A DNA stretch of 44,798 nt. Source: Nocardia alni. GTDB lineage: Bacteria > Actinomycetota > Actinomycetes > Mycobacteriales > Mycobacteriaceae. The notes below the pieces were generated by a model, which worked only from the letters and a program-made list of their open reading frames with translations, was not told the DNA's origin and made no database searches. Of the stretch, positions 24,617 through 32,700 are shown piece by piece (within the stretch, counting starts at the first letter, position 1; every line of letters begins with the position of its first letter). The position numbers were made by a program, and so were the translations under genes. Location of the stretch: assembly GCF_019038435.1 (NCBI RefSeq), contig NZ_JAGPOX010000075.1, positions 1-44,798 of the forward strand. Reading direction: 5' to 3'.

Positions 24617-26944
24617 TTGCCCGACCGCCTCACCGAGGACAGCCCGGCGACCGGCCATACCGCCGAGCTGGCGCGCGAACAGACGCATCTGACGCTGCTG
24701 TACGAACGCCTGGACGCGATGCGCGAATACGCTCAGCGCAGGTTGCGTACGGTGCTGCTGGAGACCGGCGGCACCCCGCAGGCCCGCAGCGAGCGCGAGT
24801 CCTTCACCCAGCTCTACACCGAGGATCTGGCCAAGTACGACGCCGCCGAGCACGGCCTGTGCTTCGGCCGGATCGACCTGGAGGAGACGCCGGAGAACCC
24901 CGGGGATACCGAGCGTTACATCGGCCGCCTCGGCATTCTGGACGAGGACGACGACTACGCCACGCTGTTGCTGGACTGGCGCGCGCCGATGGCCCGCCCG
25001 TTCTACCTGGCCACCACCGCCACACCCGACGGTGTGAAGCGCCGCCGTCACATCCGCTCCCGCAATCGCTCGATCACCGCGATCACCGACGAATACCTGG
25101 ACCTGGACCTGGCTCGAGCGGAAGGGGCGACCGAGGCCGACAGCGGCGTCGGCAGCGAGAGCGCCCTGCTGACCGCGTTGAACGCGGCCCGCACCGGCCA
25201 GATGGCCGACATCGTGGAGACCATCCAGCACGAGCAGGACGCGATCATCCGCTCCGAACACAAGAGCGTGCTGGTGGTGCAGGGCGGGCCGGGCACCGGC
25301 AAGACGGCCGTCGCGCTGCACCGCGCCGCCTATCTGCTGTACACCTACCGCAAGCAGCTGGACAAGGCGGGCGTGCTGATCATCGGCCCGAATTCGACCT
25401 TCCTGGACTACATCGGCCAGGTGCTGCCTTCGCTCGGTGAGACCGGCGTGCTGCTGTCGACGATCGGCAACCTGTACCCGGGAGTGCGTGCGGCGCTGGA
25501 GGATTCGCTACACGCGGGCGAGCTGAAGGGTTCGCTGGACATGATCGAGACGCTGAAGAAGGGCGTGCGGGACTGGCAGCAGACCCCTGCGGACCCGATC
25601 CGGCTGAGTTTCGACGGCTACGAGCTCGTCCTGGATCGCAGGATCGTCACCAAGGCGCGCGGGCGGGCGCGTTCGTCGCGGCGGCCGCACAACCTGGCCC
25701 GGCCGGTATTCGCCGCGTCGGTGGTGGACGCGCTGACCGACCAGCTGGCCGAGACCATGGGCAAGGACCTGACCGGCGGCCAGAACCTGCTGAGCCAGGC
25801 GGATCTGACCGAGATCCGGGACGAGATGCGCGCGGACGCGGAGATCCAGCGCGCCATCGCCAAGCTGTGGCCGATCCTGACGCCGCAGGAGGTGCTGGCG
25901 GGCCTGTGGGCCGATCCGGCTCGGCTGGCCCGTGCGGCCGATCAGCTCTCGCCGGAGGATCGCAAGGAGCTTTTTCGGCCGGACAGTGAGAATGACGCGG
26001 CTCGCCGCGGTGGCCGGTTCAGTGCAGCCGACGCGCCGCTGCTGGACGAGCTGGCCGAACTGCTCGGCGTCGACGACGCGGAGGAGCGCGAGCGGTCGCG
26101 GCGGCGCTGGCGAGCCCAGCTGGCCGAGGCGCAGGACGCGCTGGACATCCTGAGCGGCTCCGCGCCACAGGATCTCGAGGACGAGCTGGACCCGGAGATC
26201 CTGATGGCCTACGACCTGATCGACGCCTCCCAGCTGGCCGAGCGCCAGCAGGTGGGCAGCCGCCAGACCACCGCGGAACGCGCCGCCGGGGACCGCACCT
26301 GGACCTATGGGCACGTGATCATCGATGAGGCACAGGAACTTTCGGAGATGGCGTGGCGAATGGTGATGCGGCGCATCCCGAATCGCTGGGTCACTGTCGT
26401 CGGCGATGTCGCGCAGACCGGCGATCCCGCGGGCGCCTCGTCGTGGAAGCGGATGCTGGAACCCTATGTGGCCCAGCGCTGGAAACTCACCGAGCTGACC
26501 GTCAACTATCGCACGCCCGCCGAGATCATGGCGGTGGCCGCGGATGTGCTCGCGGCCATCGACCCCGACGCCACGGTTCCCCGATCGGTCCGCGAAACCG
26601 GTTGCGCGCCAACAGCGGTACGGGTAGCGGCGAGTGATCTGGCACGTACCGTCGGCGACCTCGTCGCGGCCGAGCAGCCGCGTCCGGGCACCGCCGCGGT
26701 CCTCGCACCGCACGCCTCGGTCGCCGAATACACCGATCTGGCCGATGATTCGGTGCGCGTGCTGACCGTGAGCGAGGTCAAGGGCCTGGAATTCGACGCG
26801 GTGATCCTCGTCGAGCCCCAGGACATCCTGGACGAATCCCCGCGCGGTCTCAACGATCTGTACGTCGCCCTCACTCGAGCGACCCAGCGGTTGACCGTGG
26901 TGCACTCGGGCGAGCTACCGGAGGTGCTGCGCGCACTGGGCTGA
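24617..26944 (+). CDS. helD: HelD-type RNA polymerase-associated helicase-like ATPase
   Basis: A 775-residue UvrD-like superfamily 1 ATPase of the HelD family, which in Bacillus and mycobacteria pries open stalled RNA polymerase and recycles it. An N-terminal coiled arm (REQTHLTLLYERLDAMREYAQRRL) precedes the Walker A motif GGPGTGKTAVALHRAAYLL at about 222. Walker B-type VIIDEAQELSEMAWRM lies near 567, then LTVNYRTPAEIM and VSEVKGLEFDAVILVEP, and YVALTRATQRLTVVHSG ends the motor. The start is TTG 24617, 7 nt after AAGGAG; an upstream in-frame ATG at 24539 has no such site. No rifamycin-associated element is visible upstream. The gene stands alone. Confidence 0.92.
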   Translation: MPDRLTEDSPATGHTAELAREQTHLTLLYERLDAMREYAQRRLRTVLLETGGTPQARSERESFTQLYTEDLAKYDAAEHGLCFGRIDLEETPENPGDTERYIGRLGILDEDDDYATLLLDWRAPMARPFYLATTATPDGVKRRRHIRSRNRSITAITDEYLDLDLARAEGATEADSGVGSESALLTALNAARTGQMADIVETIQHEQDAIIRSEHKSVLVVQGGPGTGKTAVALHRAAYLLYTYRKQLDKAGVLIIGPNSTFLDYIGQVLPSLGETGVLLSTIGNLYPGVRAALEDSLHAGELKGSLDMIETLKKGVRDWQQTPADPIRLSFDGYELVLDRRIVTKARGRARSSRRPHNLARPVFAASVVDALTDQLAETMGKDLTGGQNLLSQADLTEIRDEMRADAEIQRAIAKLWPILTPQEVLAGLWADPARLARAADQLSPEDRKELFRPDSENDAARRGGRFSAADAPLLDELAELLGVDDAEERERSRRRWRAQLAEAQDALDILSGSAPQDLEDELDPEILMAYDLIDASQLAERQQVGSRQTTAERAAGDRTWTYGHVIIDEAQELSEMAWRMVMRRIPNRWVTVVGDVAQTGDPAGASSWKRMLEPYVAQRWKLTELTVNYRTPAEIMAVAADVLAAIDPDATVPRSVRETGCAPTAVRVAASDLARTVGDLVAAEQPRPGTAAVLAPHASVAEYTDLADDSVRVLTVSEVKGLEFDAVILVEPQDILDESPRGLNDLYVALTRATQRLTVVHSGELPEVLRALG

Positions 26945-27188
26945 GCGTCCCGGCCCGGCACATCGGTTCACGCACGGACAGACGACCCGCTCCTGCCCGA
27001 ATCGCGCTCGGCCCGTGAACGTCCTGCTGTCCTGGACCAGCTGCCAGGGCACACTGAGGAGCGCCCCCGCCCCGGCACAGCCCACGCCCGCACAGGCGGC
27101 CGACCCATGCCCCGAAGCTGTCTTGGGCCAAGCCGCCGGGGCCGGCCGAGGTGAGCTCCCGATTCGGACACGCCGGCCTACGCCCCGA

Positions 27189-27232
27189 CGGCTGAATCCC
27201 GCCCCGAGTCCACTCCGGCCGGGATTCAGCCG
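27189..27232. terminator. Inverted repeat after helD, possible terminator
   Basis: Perfect 13-bp arms (CGGCTGAATCCCG at 27189-27201 and its complement at 27220-27232) with an 18-nt loop, between the converging helD and tetR genes. The loop is long and no T-run follows. Confidence 0.5.
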
Positions 27233-27256
27233 GCATGCGACAGTTCGCCGCACAGG

Positions 27257-27301
27257 GGCCGGGGAATCGCGCTCGCCCCGTGCGGATTCGATTCCCCGGC
27301 C
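27257..27301. terminator. Second inverted repeat between helD and tetR
   Basis: Perfect 13-bp arms (GGCCGGGGAATCG at 27257-27269 and its complement at 27289-27301) with a 19-nt loop, 24 bp beyond the previous hairpin. The left arm overlaps the repeated GAATCGCGCTCG motif. It may serve tetR, whose stop is at 27407. Confidence 0.5.
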
Positions 27302-27406
27302 GAAATGCGACCGCTGGCATGTAAGGTCCGGGAATTCGCGCTCGTAAGGTCCGGCGGACCCAAGCGGGTGCGGCGCGGATACCACCGGTGACACCGACCG
27401 GCCGAT

Positions 27407-28141
27407 TCAGTCGATCGTCATGCGGGCGGCGAGGCCGTCCAGCAGCGCCTCGAGGCCGCGTTCGAATCGGCCGTCCAGGGCGTCGGCGTTCGGCACAATG
27501 GCCGAATCACCTTCCGACAGTTGATCATTCATGGCATTCAGGTTCGGAAACTCGCCGGTACGCATCAGCCTCATCCCGAATTCGACCACGGCGGAGACCG
27601 ATTCGGGATCCGATTCGGCAAGCTCTGTGCGGGACAGGGTTTCGATGGCGTGCAGTGACGCACCCAGCACATAGGCGTCGACTGCGGCGATGAGCTCGAA
27701 TTTCTCCTGCTTGCCCAGACGGGTGCCGGCCAGCGCGGCGAGGTTCTGCTCCATGTGCCGCATGGCATTCGGGCCGAAGGCGGCGGCAGTGAGGGCGGCC
27801 GGCGACCAGGGGTGTGCCATCAGGACCGCCCGGGTACGGCGTGCGATGGCCGCCGTGGCCGCACGCCATCCTGTGCGCAACTCGGCATCCGATACGAGTT
27901 GATCGGCCAGGATCGTGTCCTGCATCAGCGCGACGACATCGGACTTGTTGCGCACGTAGTAGTACAGCGTCATCGTGCCCGCGCCGAGTTCGGCGGCGAT
28001 GCGCTTCATCGTGACGGCCTCGAAGCCCTCGGTATCGGCGATGCGCAAGGCCGCCGCACCGATCTGCTCGCGGGTGAAGCGCGGTTTGCGGCCGCCCGGC
28101 TCGGGGTGTGCCCAGATGGGTGTGTTGTCCGCCGTTGACAT
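27407..28141 (-). CDS. TetR-family regulator of the adjacent exporter cluster
   Basis: A 244-residue TetR repressor: HTH at residues 25-70 (FTREQIGAAALRIADTEGFEAVTMKRIAAELGAGTMTLYYYVRNKSDVVALM), followed by a TetR C-terminal ligand domain with RTRAVLMAHPWSPAAL and LIAAVDAYVLGASLHAIETL. I chose the ATG at 28141 (MSTADNTPIWAHPEPGGRK); a longer frame would translate the operators. It is divergent from a repeat protein and a DrrAB-type ABC exporter. Two palindromic operators lie between, so it most likely represses itself and the exporter until a substrate binds. Confidence 0.92.
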   Translation of the reverse strand: MSTADNTPIWAHPEPGGRKPRFTREQIGAAALRIADTEGFEAVTMKRIAAELGAGTMTLYYYVRNKSDVVALMQDTILADQLVSDAELRTGWRAATAAIARRTRAVLMAHPWSPAALTAAAFGPNAMRHMEQNLAALAGTRLGKQEKFELIAAVDAYVLGASLHAIETLSRTELAESDPESVSAVVEFGMRLMRTGEFPNLNAMNDQLSEGDSAIVPNADALDGRFERGLEALLDGLAARMTID

Positions 28142-28150
28142 GCGTACAGC

Positions 28151-28192
28151 ATACGAATAATCTTTTCGTATCACATACGAAACTCTCGTATG
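28151..28192. promoter_or_regulatory. Twin palindromic TetR operators
   Basis: ATACGAA (28151-28157) and TTCGTAT (28165-28171) form one perfect palindrome with 7-bp arms and 7-bp spacer. CATACGA (28174-28180) and TCGTATG (28186-28192) form a second, with a 5-bp spacer. All four half-sites share ATACGA. They fill the 71-bp region between the divergent starts at 28141 and 28213. Confidence 0.8.
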
Positions 28193-28212
28193 AGACACGA
28201 ATAGGGGACATC

Positions 28213-28500
28213 ATGAGTTACGCCCGCCTCCACGACGCCATGCACCGCCTGCCCGGCTTCCCGGATCACGACGAGGCCGCCGCGCGAAACAGCAACCGGT
28301 CCGGCCGGATTCGCGCAGCGCGCGGGAACACCGCCGTCAACGCGGCCGGAAAGGCCCGGGCGCAGCGCTGGAACACCACGGTGAACGAGGCCGCCGCGGT
28401 CCGCGCGGCGCGCTGGAACTCCAACGCCCACGCCGAGCCCCCGCGCGTCCTGGTGGGTCTGCAGAAGTTCATCGCCAGTCGCGTCGGCCGGGGTGAGTGA
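28213..28500 (+). CDS. 95-residue protein with three 15-residue repeats
   Basis: A small basic protein, start ATG 28213 after AGGGGA, in front of the ABC exporter. Residues 31-45, 46-60 and 61-75 are imperfect repeats of exactly 15 residues: GRIRAARGNTAVNAA, GKARAQRWNTTVNEA, AAVRAARWNSNAHAE, with shared R-A-x-R-(W)-N-(T/S). A fourth, degenerate unit may precede them (AAARNSNRS). The N-terminal segment (MSYARLHDAMHRLPGFPDHDE) and the end (VLVGLQKFIASRVGRGE) are unique. There is no signal peptide or membrane span. Its TGA touches the next gene's possible GTG start (GTGA), so it is cotranscribed with the exporter under the TetR regulator. Family not recognised. Confidence 0.75.
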   Translation: MSYARLHDAMHRLPGFPDHDEAAARNSNRSGRIRAARGNTAVNAAGKARAQRWNTTVNEAAAVRAARWNSNAHAEPPRVLVGLQKFIASRVGRGE

Positions 28501-28502
28501 GC

Positions 28503-29474
28503 ATGCCCCGACGCGACCCGGCCGCGATCACGGCCACCGGGGTGACCAAGGAATTCGCGGGCGCCACCGGCCTGCACGATGTCGACCTCGACGTCCCGGC
28601 CGGCTCGGTCGCCTCCCTGCTCGGCCCCAACGGCGCGGGCAAGACCACGATGGTGCGGATCCTGTCGACCCTGCTGCGGCCCGACTCCGGCGTGATCCGG
28701 GTCGCGGGGCACGACGTGCTGCGCGAACCGGAACGCGTGCAGGCCGTCATCGGCCTGACCGGCCAATCGGTCGCCGTCGATGCCAAACTGTCCGGGCACG
28801 AGAATCTGCGGATGTTCGGCCGTCTGCAACGACTGTCCTGGCCCGTCGTGCGGGAGCGCTCGGCACAGCTGCTGGAGACGTTCGGTCTGGCCGACGCGGG
28901 CACGCGCGCGGTCAAGACCTACTCCGGCGGGATGCGCCGCAAGCTCGATCTCGCGCTGAGTCTGATGGCCCAGCCGATGGTGCTGTTTCTGGACGAGCCG
29001 ACCACCGGCCTGGATCCGGCGAGTCGGCATGCGCTCTGGGAGGTGATCCGCGGCCTGGTCCAGCACGGCACGACGGTCCTGCTGACCACGCAGTACCTCG
29101 ACGAGGCCGATGCGCTGGCGGACTCGATCGTATTCCTGGACGCCGGTCGGGTGGTCGCCACCGGGACCCCTGCCGAACTGAAGGCACGCGCCGCGAACAC
29201 CCAACTCGTCCTCACGACGACGTCCGCGCATGATGCCGCACGGCTGACCACATGCCTGGACGGCTATCACACCGTCGCCGACCATCGGACCGTGCGAATC
29301 GCCGTGCCCGCCACCGGCGATGGCGGCCTGAAGGAGTTGCGGGCCGTACTCGACGCGGCCCTGCGCGCGGCGGTCGACGTCGAGAGCTACGCCGTGCGCG
29401 ATCCCGATCTCGACGACGTCTATTTCCACCTGACCGGGCATGCCAGACCTGCCGAAGCCGAGGCCGCCGCATGA
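28503..29474 (+). CDS. DrrA-type ABC exporter ATP-binding protein
   Basis: A 323-residue ATPase of the daunorubicin-resistance (DrrA) family, energising export through an ABC-2 permease. Walker A is GPNGAGKTT at about residues 40-48; the signature is YSGGMRRKLDLALSL and Walker B is VLFLDEPTTGLDPASR. Then comes LLTTQYLDEADALADSIVFLDAGRVVATGTPAELKA, with the H-loop replaced by Gln as in many DrrA proteins. The C-terminal domain ends DLDDVYFHLTG, also typical. I prefer ATG 28503; a GTG at 28497 overlapping the previous stop is possible. It overlaps the permease gene by 4 bp (ATGA). Confidence 0.94.
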   Translation: MPRRDPAAITATGVTKEFAGATGLHDVDLDVPAGSVASLLGPNGAGKTTMVRILSTLLRPDSGVIRVAGHDVLREPERVQAVIGLTGQSVAVDAKLSGHENLRMFGRLQRLSWPVVRERSAQLLETFGLADAGTRAVKTYSGGMRRKLDLALSLMAQPMVLFLDEPTTGLDPASRHALWEVIRGLVQHGTTVLLTTQYLDEADALADSIVFLDAGRVVATGTPAELKARAANTQLVLTTTSAHDAARLTTCLDGYHTVADHRTVRIAVPATGDGGLKELRAVLDAALRAAVDVESYAVRDPDLDDVYFHLTGHARPAEAEAAA

Positions 29475-30271
29475 CCGCGCTCACTCCCCCGATCCACCGA
29501 AGTGGTTCGCTCGCTTGGATATTCAGCGACTACTGGGAGATGGTGCGGCGCAGCCTGCGCCATATCCGCCACGATCCCGAACAGCTGATCAATGTGACCC
29601 TGCAGCCGGTGCTGACCGTCGTCCTGATGAACTGCCTACTCGGCGGGGCGATCGGCGCCGGAGGTCGCGGGCGATACATCGATTACGTCATGCCCGGAAT
29701 CCTGGTCGTGGCCATCGCCTTCGCCGCGGTTACCACCACGACGAGTGTGGCCGCCGATCTACAGGACGGTGTGGTCGACCGGTTCCGGACCCTGCCGATC
29801 GCGAAGTCATCGGTGATCGCCGGACATGTCGTCGCCGATCTGGTCCGCAGCGGATTCGGAGTGGTCGTCACCACGGGGGTCGGCATCGCGGTCGGTTTCC
29901 GGCCGCACGCGGGCGTCGGCGACTGGGCAGCCGCGATCGGCCTGCTGGTGCTGGTGGCGCTCGGAATGTCTTGGCTCGCAGCGTTGATCGGGCTGCTGGG
30001 CCGTTCCCTCGAGGTCACTCAGCAGCTGTCCGCGTTGATCATCCTGCCAGTATTCTTCAGCAGCGCACTGGTTCCCACCGGCACGATGCCCGGTTGGCTA
30101 CGGATCGTCCTGGCCAACCAGCCCTTCAGCCAGGCCATCGACGCACTACGCGCAGTGATGCTGAGCCAACCGGCCGGCGACCATATCTGGTGGGCGCTGG
30201 CCGAATTCGGCGTGATCACCGTGGTGACGGGCGCCGTCGCCGGAGCGCTGTTCCGTAGGTCGACACGATAA
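29471..30271 (+). CDS. DrrB-type ABC-2 permease
   Basis: A 266-residue membrane protein with about six predicted spans: VTLQPVLTVVLMNCLLGGAI, GILVVAIAFAAVTTTTSVA, HVVADLVRSGFGVVVTTGVGIAVGF, AAIGLLVLVALGMSWLAALIGLLG, SALIILPVFFSSALVP and the last near FGVITVVTGAVAGALF. It keeps the DrrB cytoplasmic loop DLQDGVVDRFRTLPIAKSSVIAGH. It forms the exporter with the upstream ATPase, probably as a 2+2 complex in the plasma membrane. Export of a hydrophobic drug or lipid is likely; the substrate is unknown. A strong terminator follows. Confidence 0.93.
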   Translation: MTALTPPIHRSGSLAWIFSDYWEMVRRSLRHIRHDPEQLINVTLQPVLTVVLMNCLLGGAIGAGGRGRYIDYVMPGILVVAIAFAAVTTTTSVAADLQDGVVDRFRTLPIAKSSVIAGHVVADLVRSGFGVVVTTGVGIAVGFRPHAGVGDWAAAIGLLVLVALGMSWLAALIGLLGRSLEVTQQLSALIILPVFFSSALVPTGTMPGWLRIVLANQPFSQAIDALRAVMLSQPAGDHIWWALAEFGVITVVTGAVAGALFRRSTR

Positions 30272-30314
30272 ACGGCCGCGACGACCGAGTACCGCCGTAC
30301 GCACTCACCGCAGT

Positions 30315-30351
30315 CCGAAGGCCACTCTCGCAGTGCGAGAGTGGCCTTCGG
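30315..30351. terminator. Bidirectional terminator between exporter and usp genes
   Basis: Perfect 17-bp arms (30315-30331 and 30335-30351) with a 3-nt AGT loop, centred between the stops of the permease gene (30271) and the converging usp gene (30383). The best-formed hairpin in this part of the window. Confidence 0.85.
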
Positions 30352-30382
30352 GCATAGCTTGTCGGTGTCGACGCGATCGCGA

Positions 30383-30838
30383 CTACCGCACGGTGTGCAC
30401 GATCAGCACGTCGACGATGGACTTGCGGGCGACGTCCGAGGGGACCGAGCCGAGCAGGCGGCCCGCGAGGGTGTTCAGGCCCCGGTTACCGACGACGAGC
30501 AGGTCGGCCTTGACGTCCTTGGTCAGGTTCAGCAGCGATTCGACAGGCTCGCCGACGATCGCCTTCTCCACGACGATGGAGGCCCCGGCGGTGTGCGCCT
30601 TCTCACGGGCCGACTGCAGGATCTCATTGGTGGGCGCGGAGCCGCGGACCTGATAGGCCTCGTCCTTCAGCACATCGGCCGCGGCGGCCACGTCACGGTC
30701 GTCGGTCGGGTAGTAGGCGCAGGCGACATACAGGGTCGCACCGGAGGCCCCGGCGAGGGCTGCGGCCTTTTCCACGGCGACGTACGACGAGTCCGAGCCA
30801 TCGGTACCGACGACAATGGACCGGTAGGCGGTGGTCAT
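30383..30838 (-). CDS. Universal stress protein (UspA family, Rv1636-like)
   Basis: A 151-residue single-domain Usp. It begins MTTAYRSIVVGTDGSDSSYVAVEKA with the first nucleotide-binding strand, and ends with the ATP-type motif VVGNRGLNTLAGRLLGSVPSDVARKSIVDVLIVHT (G-2x-G-9x-G-S). It resembles M. tuberculosis Rv1636 closely and lies in the same core neighbourhood between uvrA and uvrB. That mycobacterial protein binds cAMP, so this one may too. The start follows GGAGGAG at 30838. The gene is monocistronic, ending at a strong hairpin. Confidence 0.93.
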   Translation of the reverse strand: MTTAYRSIVVGTDGSDSSYVAVEKAAALAGASGATLYVACAYYPTDDRDVAAAADVLKDEAYQVRGSAPTNEILQSAREKAHTAGASIVVEKAIVGEPVESLLNLTKDVKADLLVVGNRGLNTLAGRLLGSVPSDVARKSIVDVLIVHTVR

Positions 30839-31185
30839 CTCTCCTCCAAACGGCAGGTGGTGGGATGCGCGCGGCGAGCCCACGTATGCGGGCCGCCGTG
30901 CGGCAACTGCGCTAGACCATAACCGCTGTCGAGTCGGAAAAATCCCAAATTGCATCACATCACATCGACGTGCCGTGTGGTGCCGCGACACACATTCACC
31001 GGCGAATGCTGCGATAGCCTTGTCTACCAGCGCCGATTCCGATTCTTCCGGGTGCTACGGAGAGTCGCGTCTCTTCGGCGAACGGTCTTGCGGCCGTGGG
31101 ATTCTCATCACAGTGCCGCCGCGAACGCCGCAGAACCGTACGTAACATGACCGTTGCTGGAAATAGTGAATTACCACAATTCCGC
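30839..31185. other. Gene-free gap upstream of usp
   Basis: 347 bp between the usp start and the AraC-family gene stop. It holds the usp promoter region, with an AT-richer stretch (30930-30965). A TATGGT hexamer near 30920 on the minus strand could be a -10 box. No ORF with plausible coding character, tRNA or long inverted repeat was seen. Confidence 0.5.
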
Positions 31186-32052
31186 TCACCCCAGCGACCG
31201 GACATATTCCAGCGGCGCCATTCCGACCTCCACAGCGAACTCACGCGTGAAGTGCGCCTGGTCGAAATAGCCGAGTTCCACGGCGAGCGCGGCCAGATCG
31301 GCGGTGCGACCGTCGGCGAGCAGTTGTGCGCCGTCCTGGAGGCGATACCGGCGCAGCACCCACTTCGGCGCCACGCCGATATAGCGCCGGAACAGTCGCT
31401 GCAGGGTGCGGGTCGGCACGCCGAAGCGCTCGGTGACCTGGTCGACACGGGTCAGGCTCCGATCGGAGGCCATGGCCGCGATAATCCGCAGGACCAGCCG
31501 ATAGGACTCGTCGGCGGGGACCTGCCCCGCCGCAGCCGTGAAGAACTGCTCCACTATCTCGCGGCGCTGCTCATCGGTGGACGCGTCCAGGACCTTGTCG
31601 GTCAATCCCGCCGTATCCGGCAGCACCTCGGCGAGCTCGACCACCTCGTCCCGGAATTCGCCGACATCCAAGCCGGTGAACGCGCCGAATCCACCCGGCC
31701 GGAATTTAGCCGCGAAGGTCTCACCGGTTCCGCGCAGCTCACGCACGTACTTCGTCGTGGACACGCCGTAGACGAATCCGCCCGACCGCGTGTGGGTCCG
31801 CTCGAAGCTCACGTTGATACTCGGGGACGGCAGCACCTCCGCGTAGTAGTCCGGCCGGCCGCGCAGATCCCAGTCGATCGCCCAGTACCACTCCACGAAC
31901 CGGCACGTCTGCGGACCGGCCGCGAGCCGCCGCAGGCTGCTGTGCCGATCTTGCTCGCGCGGCCGCAGAATGCCCTTTGCGACCTCCGGCGGCGGCACCG
32001 GGACGAACTCCGGCGCGGCCTCCGCGCCAACGCCGTCATCGGATACGACCAT
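31186..32052 (-). CDS. AraC-family regulator with DUF6597-type N-terminus
   Basis: A 288-residue regulator. The N-terminal sensor domain has CRFVEWYWAIDWDLRGRPDYYAEVLPSPSINVSFE and GETFAAKFRPGGFGAFTGLDVGEFRDEVVEL, the pattern of AraC proteins with a DUF6597 domain. The C-terminal HTH reads LTRVDQVTERFGVPTRTLQRLFRRYIGVAPKWVLRRYRLQDGAQLL then LAALAVELGYFDQAHFTREFAVEVGMAPLEYVR. ATG 32052 after GCGGAG is preferred to the GTG at 32058. It is divergent from a VOC-family gene only 61 bp away; such regulators commonly control a neighbouring glyoxalase or YCII-type gene. Confidence 0.92.
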   Translation of the reverse strand: MVVSDDGVGAEAAPEFVPVPPPEVAKGILRPREQDRHSSLRRLAAGPQTCRFVEWYWAIDWDLRGRPDYYAEVLPSPSINVSFERTHTRSGGFVYGVSTTKYVRELRGTGETFAAKFRPGGFGAFTGLDVGEFRDEVVELAEVLPDTAGLTDKVLDASTDEQRREIVEQFFTAAAGQVPADESYRLVLRIIAAMASDRSLTRVDQVTERFGVPTRTLQRLFRRYIGVAPKWVLRRYRLQDGAQLLADGRTADLAALAVELGYFDQAHFTREFAVEVGMAPLEYVRSLG

Positions 32053-32113
32053 GCCCACTCCGCTGTCGCGTTCTTACAAGACCGGCAGAACCGGATCGGC
32101 GAGAGTCGTGGAC

Positions 32114-32596
32114 ATGACGAACAGCGTGAATCCGATCCCCGAGGGCTATCACTCGATCAACTGTTTCCTGGCCGTCCCCGACGGCAACAAGGCCATCGAG
32201 TTCTACCGAGCCGTCTTCGGCGCCGAAGTCGTGAGCCGCAACGACCTGCCCGACGGCCAGCCCGCCCACGCCGAACTGCGCATCGGCGACTCGACGTTCC
32301 AACTGGGCATGCCGATACCCACCGAGGGCGTCCGGGCCCCCGCCGAGGACTGGGTGCACACCAGCGTCGTGCACTACTGCCCCGACGTCGACGCGGTCGC
32401 GAAACTGGCCCGCGAACACGGCGCGAAACGCGTCACCGACCCCGAGACCTTCGTTACCGGCGATCGCTACGGCCTGGTGATGGATCCCTTCGGCCACCGC
32501 TGGGTGGTCATGACCCGGGTGGAGGACGTCTCCCGCGAGGAGGCCGAACGCCGCGTCACCGAGTGGATGGCCAGCCAAGAAGCCCCCCAGGACTGA
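32114..32596 (+). CDS. VOC/glyoxalase-family (PhnB-like) protein
   Basis: A 160-residue vicinal-oxygen-chelate protein of the PhnB type. Landmarks are PIPEGYHSINCFLAVPDGNKAIEFYRAVFGAEVVSRNDLPDG, ELRIGDSTFQLG and YGLVMDPFGHRWVVMTRVEDVSREEAERR at the end; this end block is diagnostic. It may bind a metal and modify a small substrate, or sequester one. Start at ATG 32114, divergent from the AraC gene that probably controls it. It converges on uvrB with a strong hairpin between. Confidence 0.9.
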   Translation: MTNSVNPIPEGYHSINCFLAVPDGNKAIEFYRAVFGAEVVSRNDLPDGQPAHAELRIGDSTFQLGMPIPTEGVRAPAEDWVHTSVVHYCPDVDAVAKLAREHGAKRVTDPETFVTGDRYGLVMDPFGHRWVVMTRVEDVSREEAERRVTEWMASQEAPQD

Positions 32597-32613
32597 CCAC
32601 CGCTCCGGCGGAG

Positions 32614-32674
32614 CCGGAGCCCAGGCGCACCTTCCCTGTGTGCACCCCTCGGAGTGCGTGCGCCCGGGCTCCGG
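32614..32674. terminator. Long hairpin between the VOC gene and uvrB
   Basis: 17-bp arms (32614-32630 and 32658-32674; one A-C mismatch) around a 27-nt loop between the converging stops at 32596 and 32701. Likely terminates both genes. Confidence 0.75.
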
Positions 32675-32700
32675 CCTCGCCGGGCGACCGGCCGGCCGGA

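Larger units (their letters stand above)
26999..27354. repeat. Intergenic repeats between helD and tetR
   Basis: The 462-bp gap 26945-27406 between converging genes holds repeated motifs but no gene. GAATCGCGCTCGGCCCGTG (26999-27017) recurs at 27264-27282 with one change, and its first part at 27332-27344 with one inserted T. GTAAGGTCCGG occurs twice (27321-27331 and 27344-27354). Two long inverted repeats lie among them. Confidence 0.7.

Noticed and set aside
30930..30952. DosR-like box upstream of the usp gene (TTTGGGATTTTTCCGACT on the minus strand)
   Set aside because: Only the left half resembles the DosR consensus; the right half fails at most positions.
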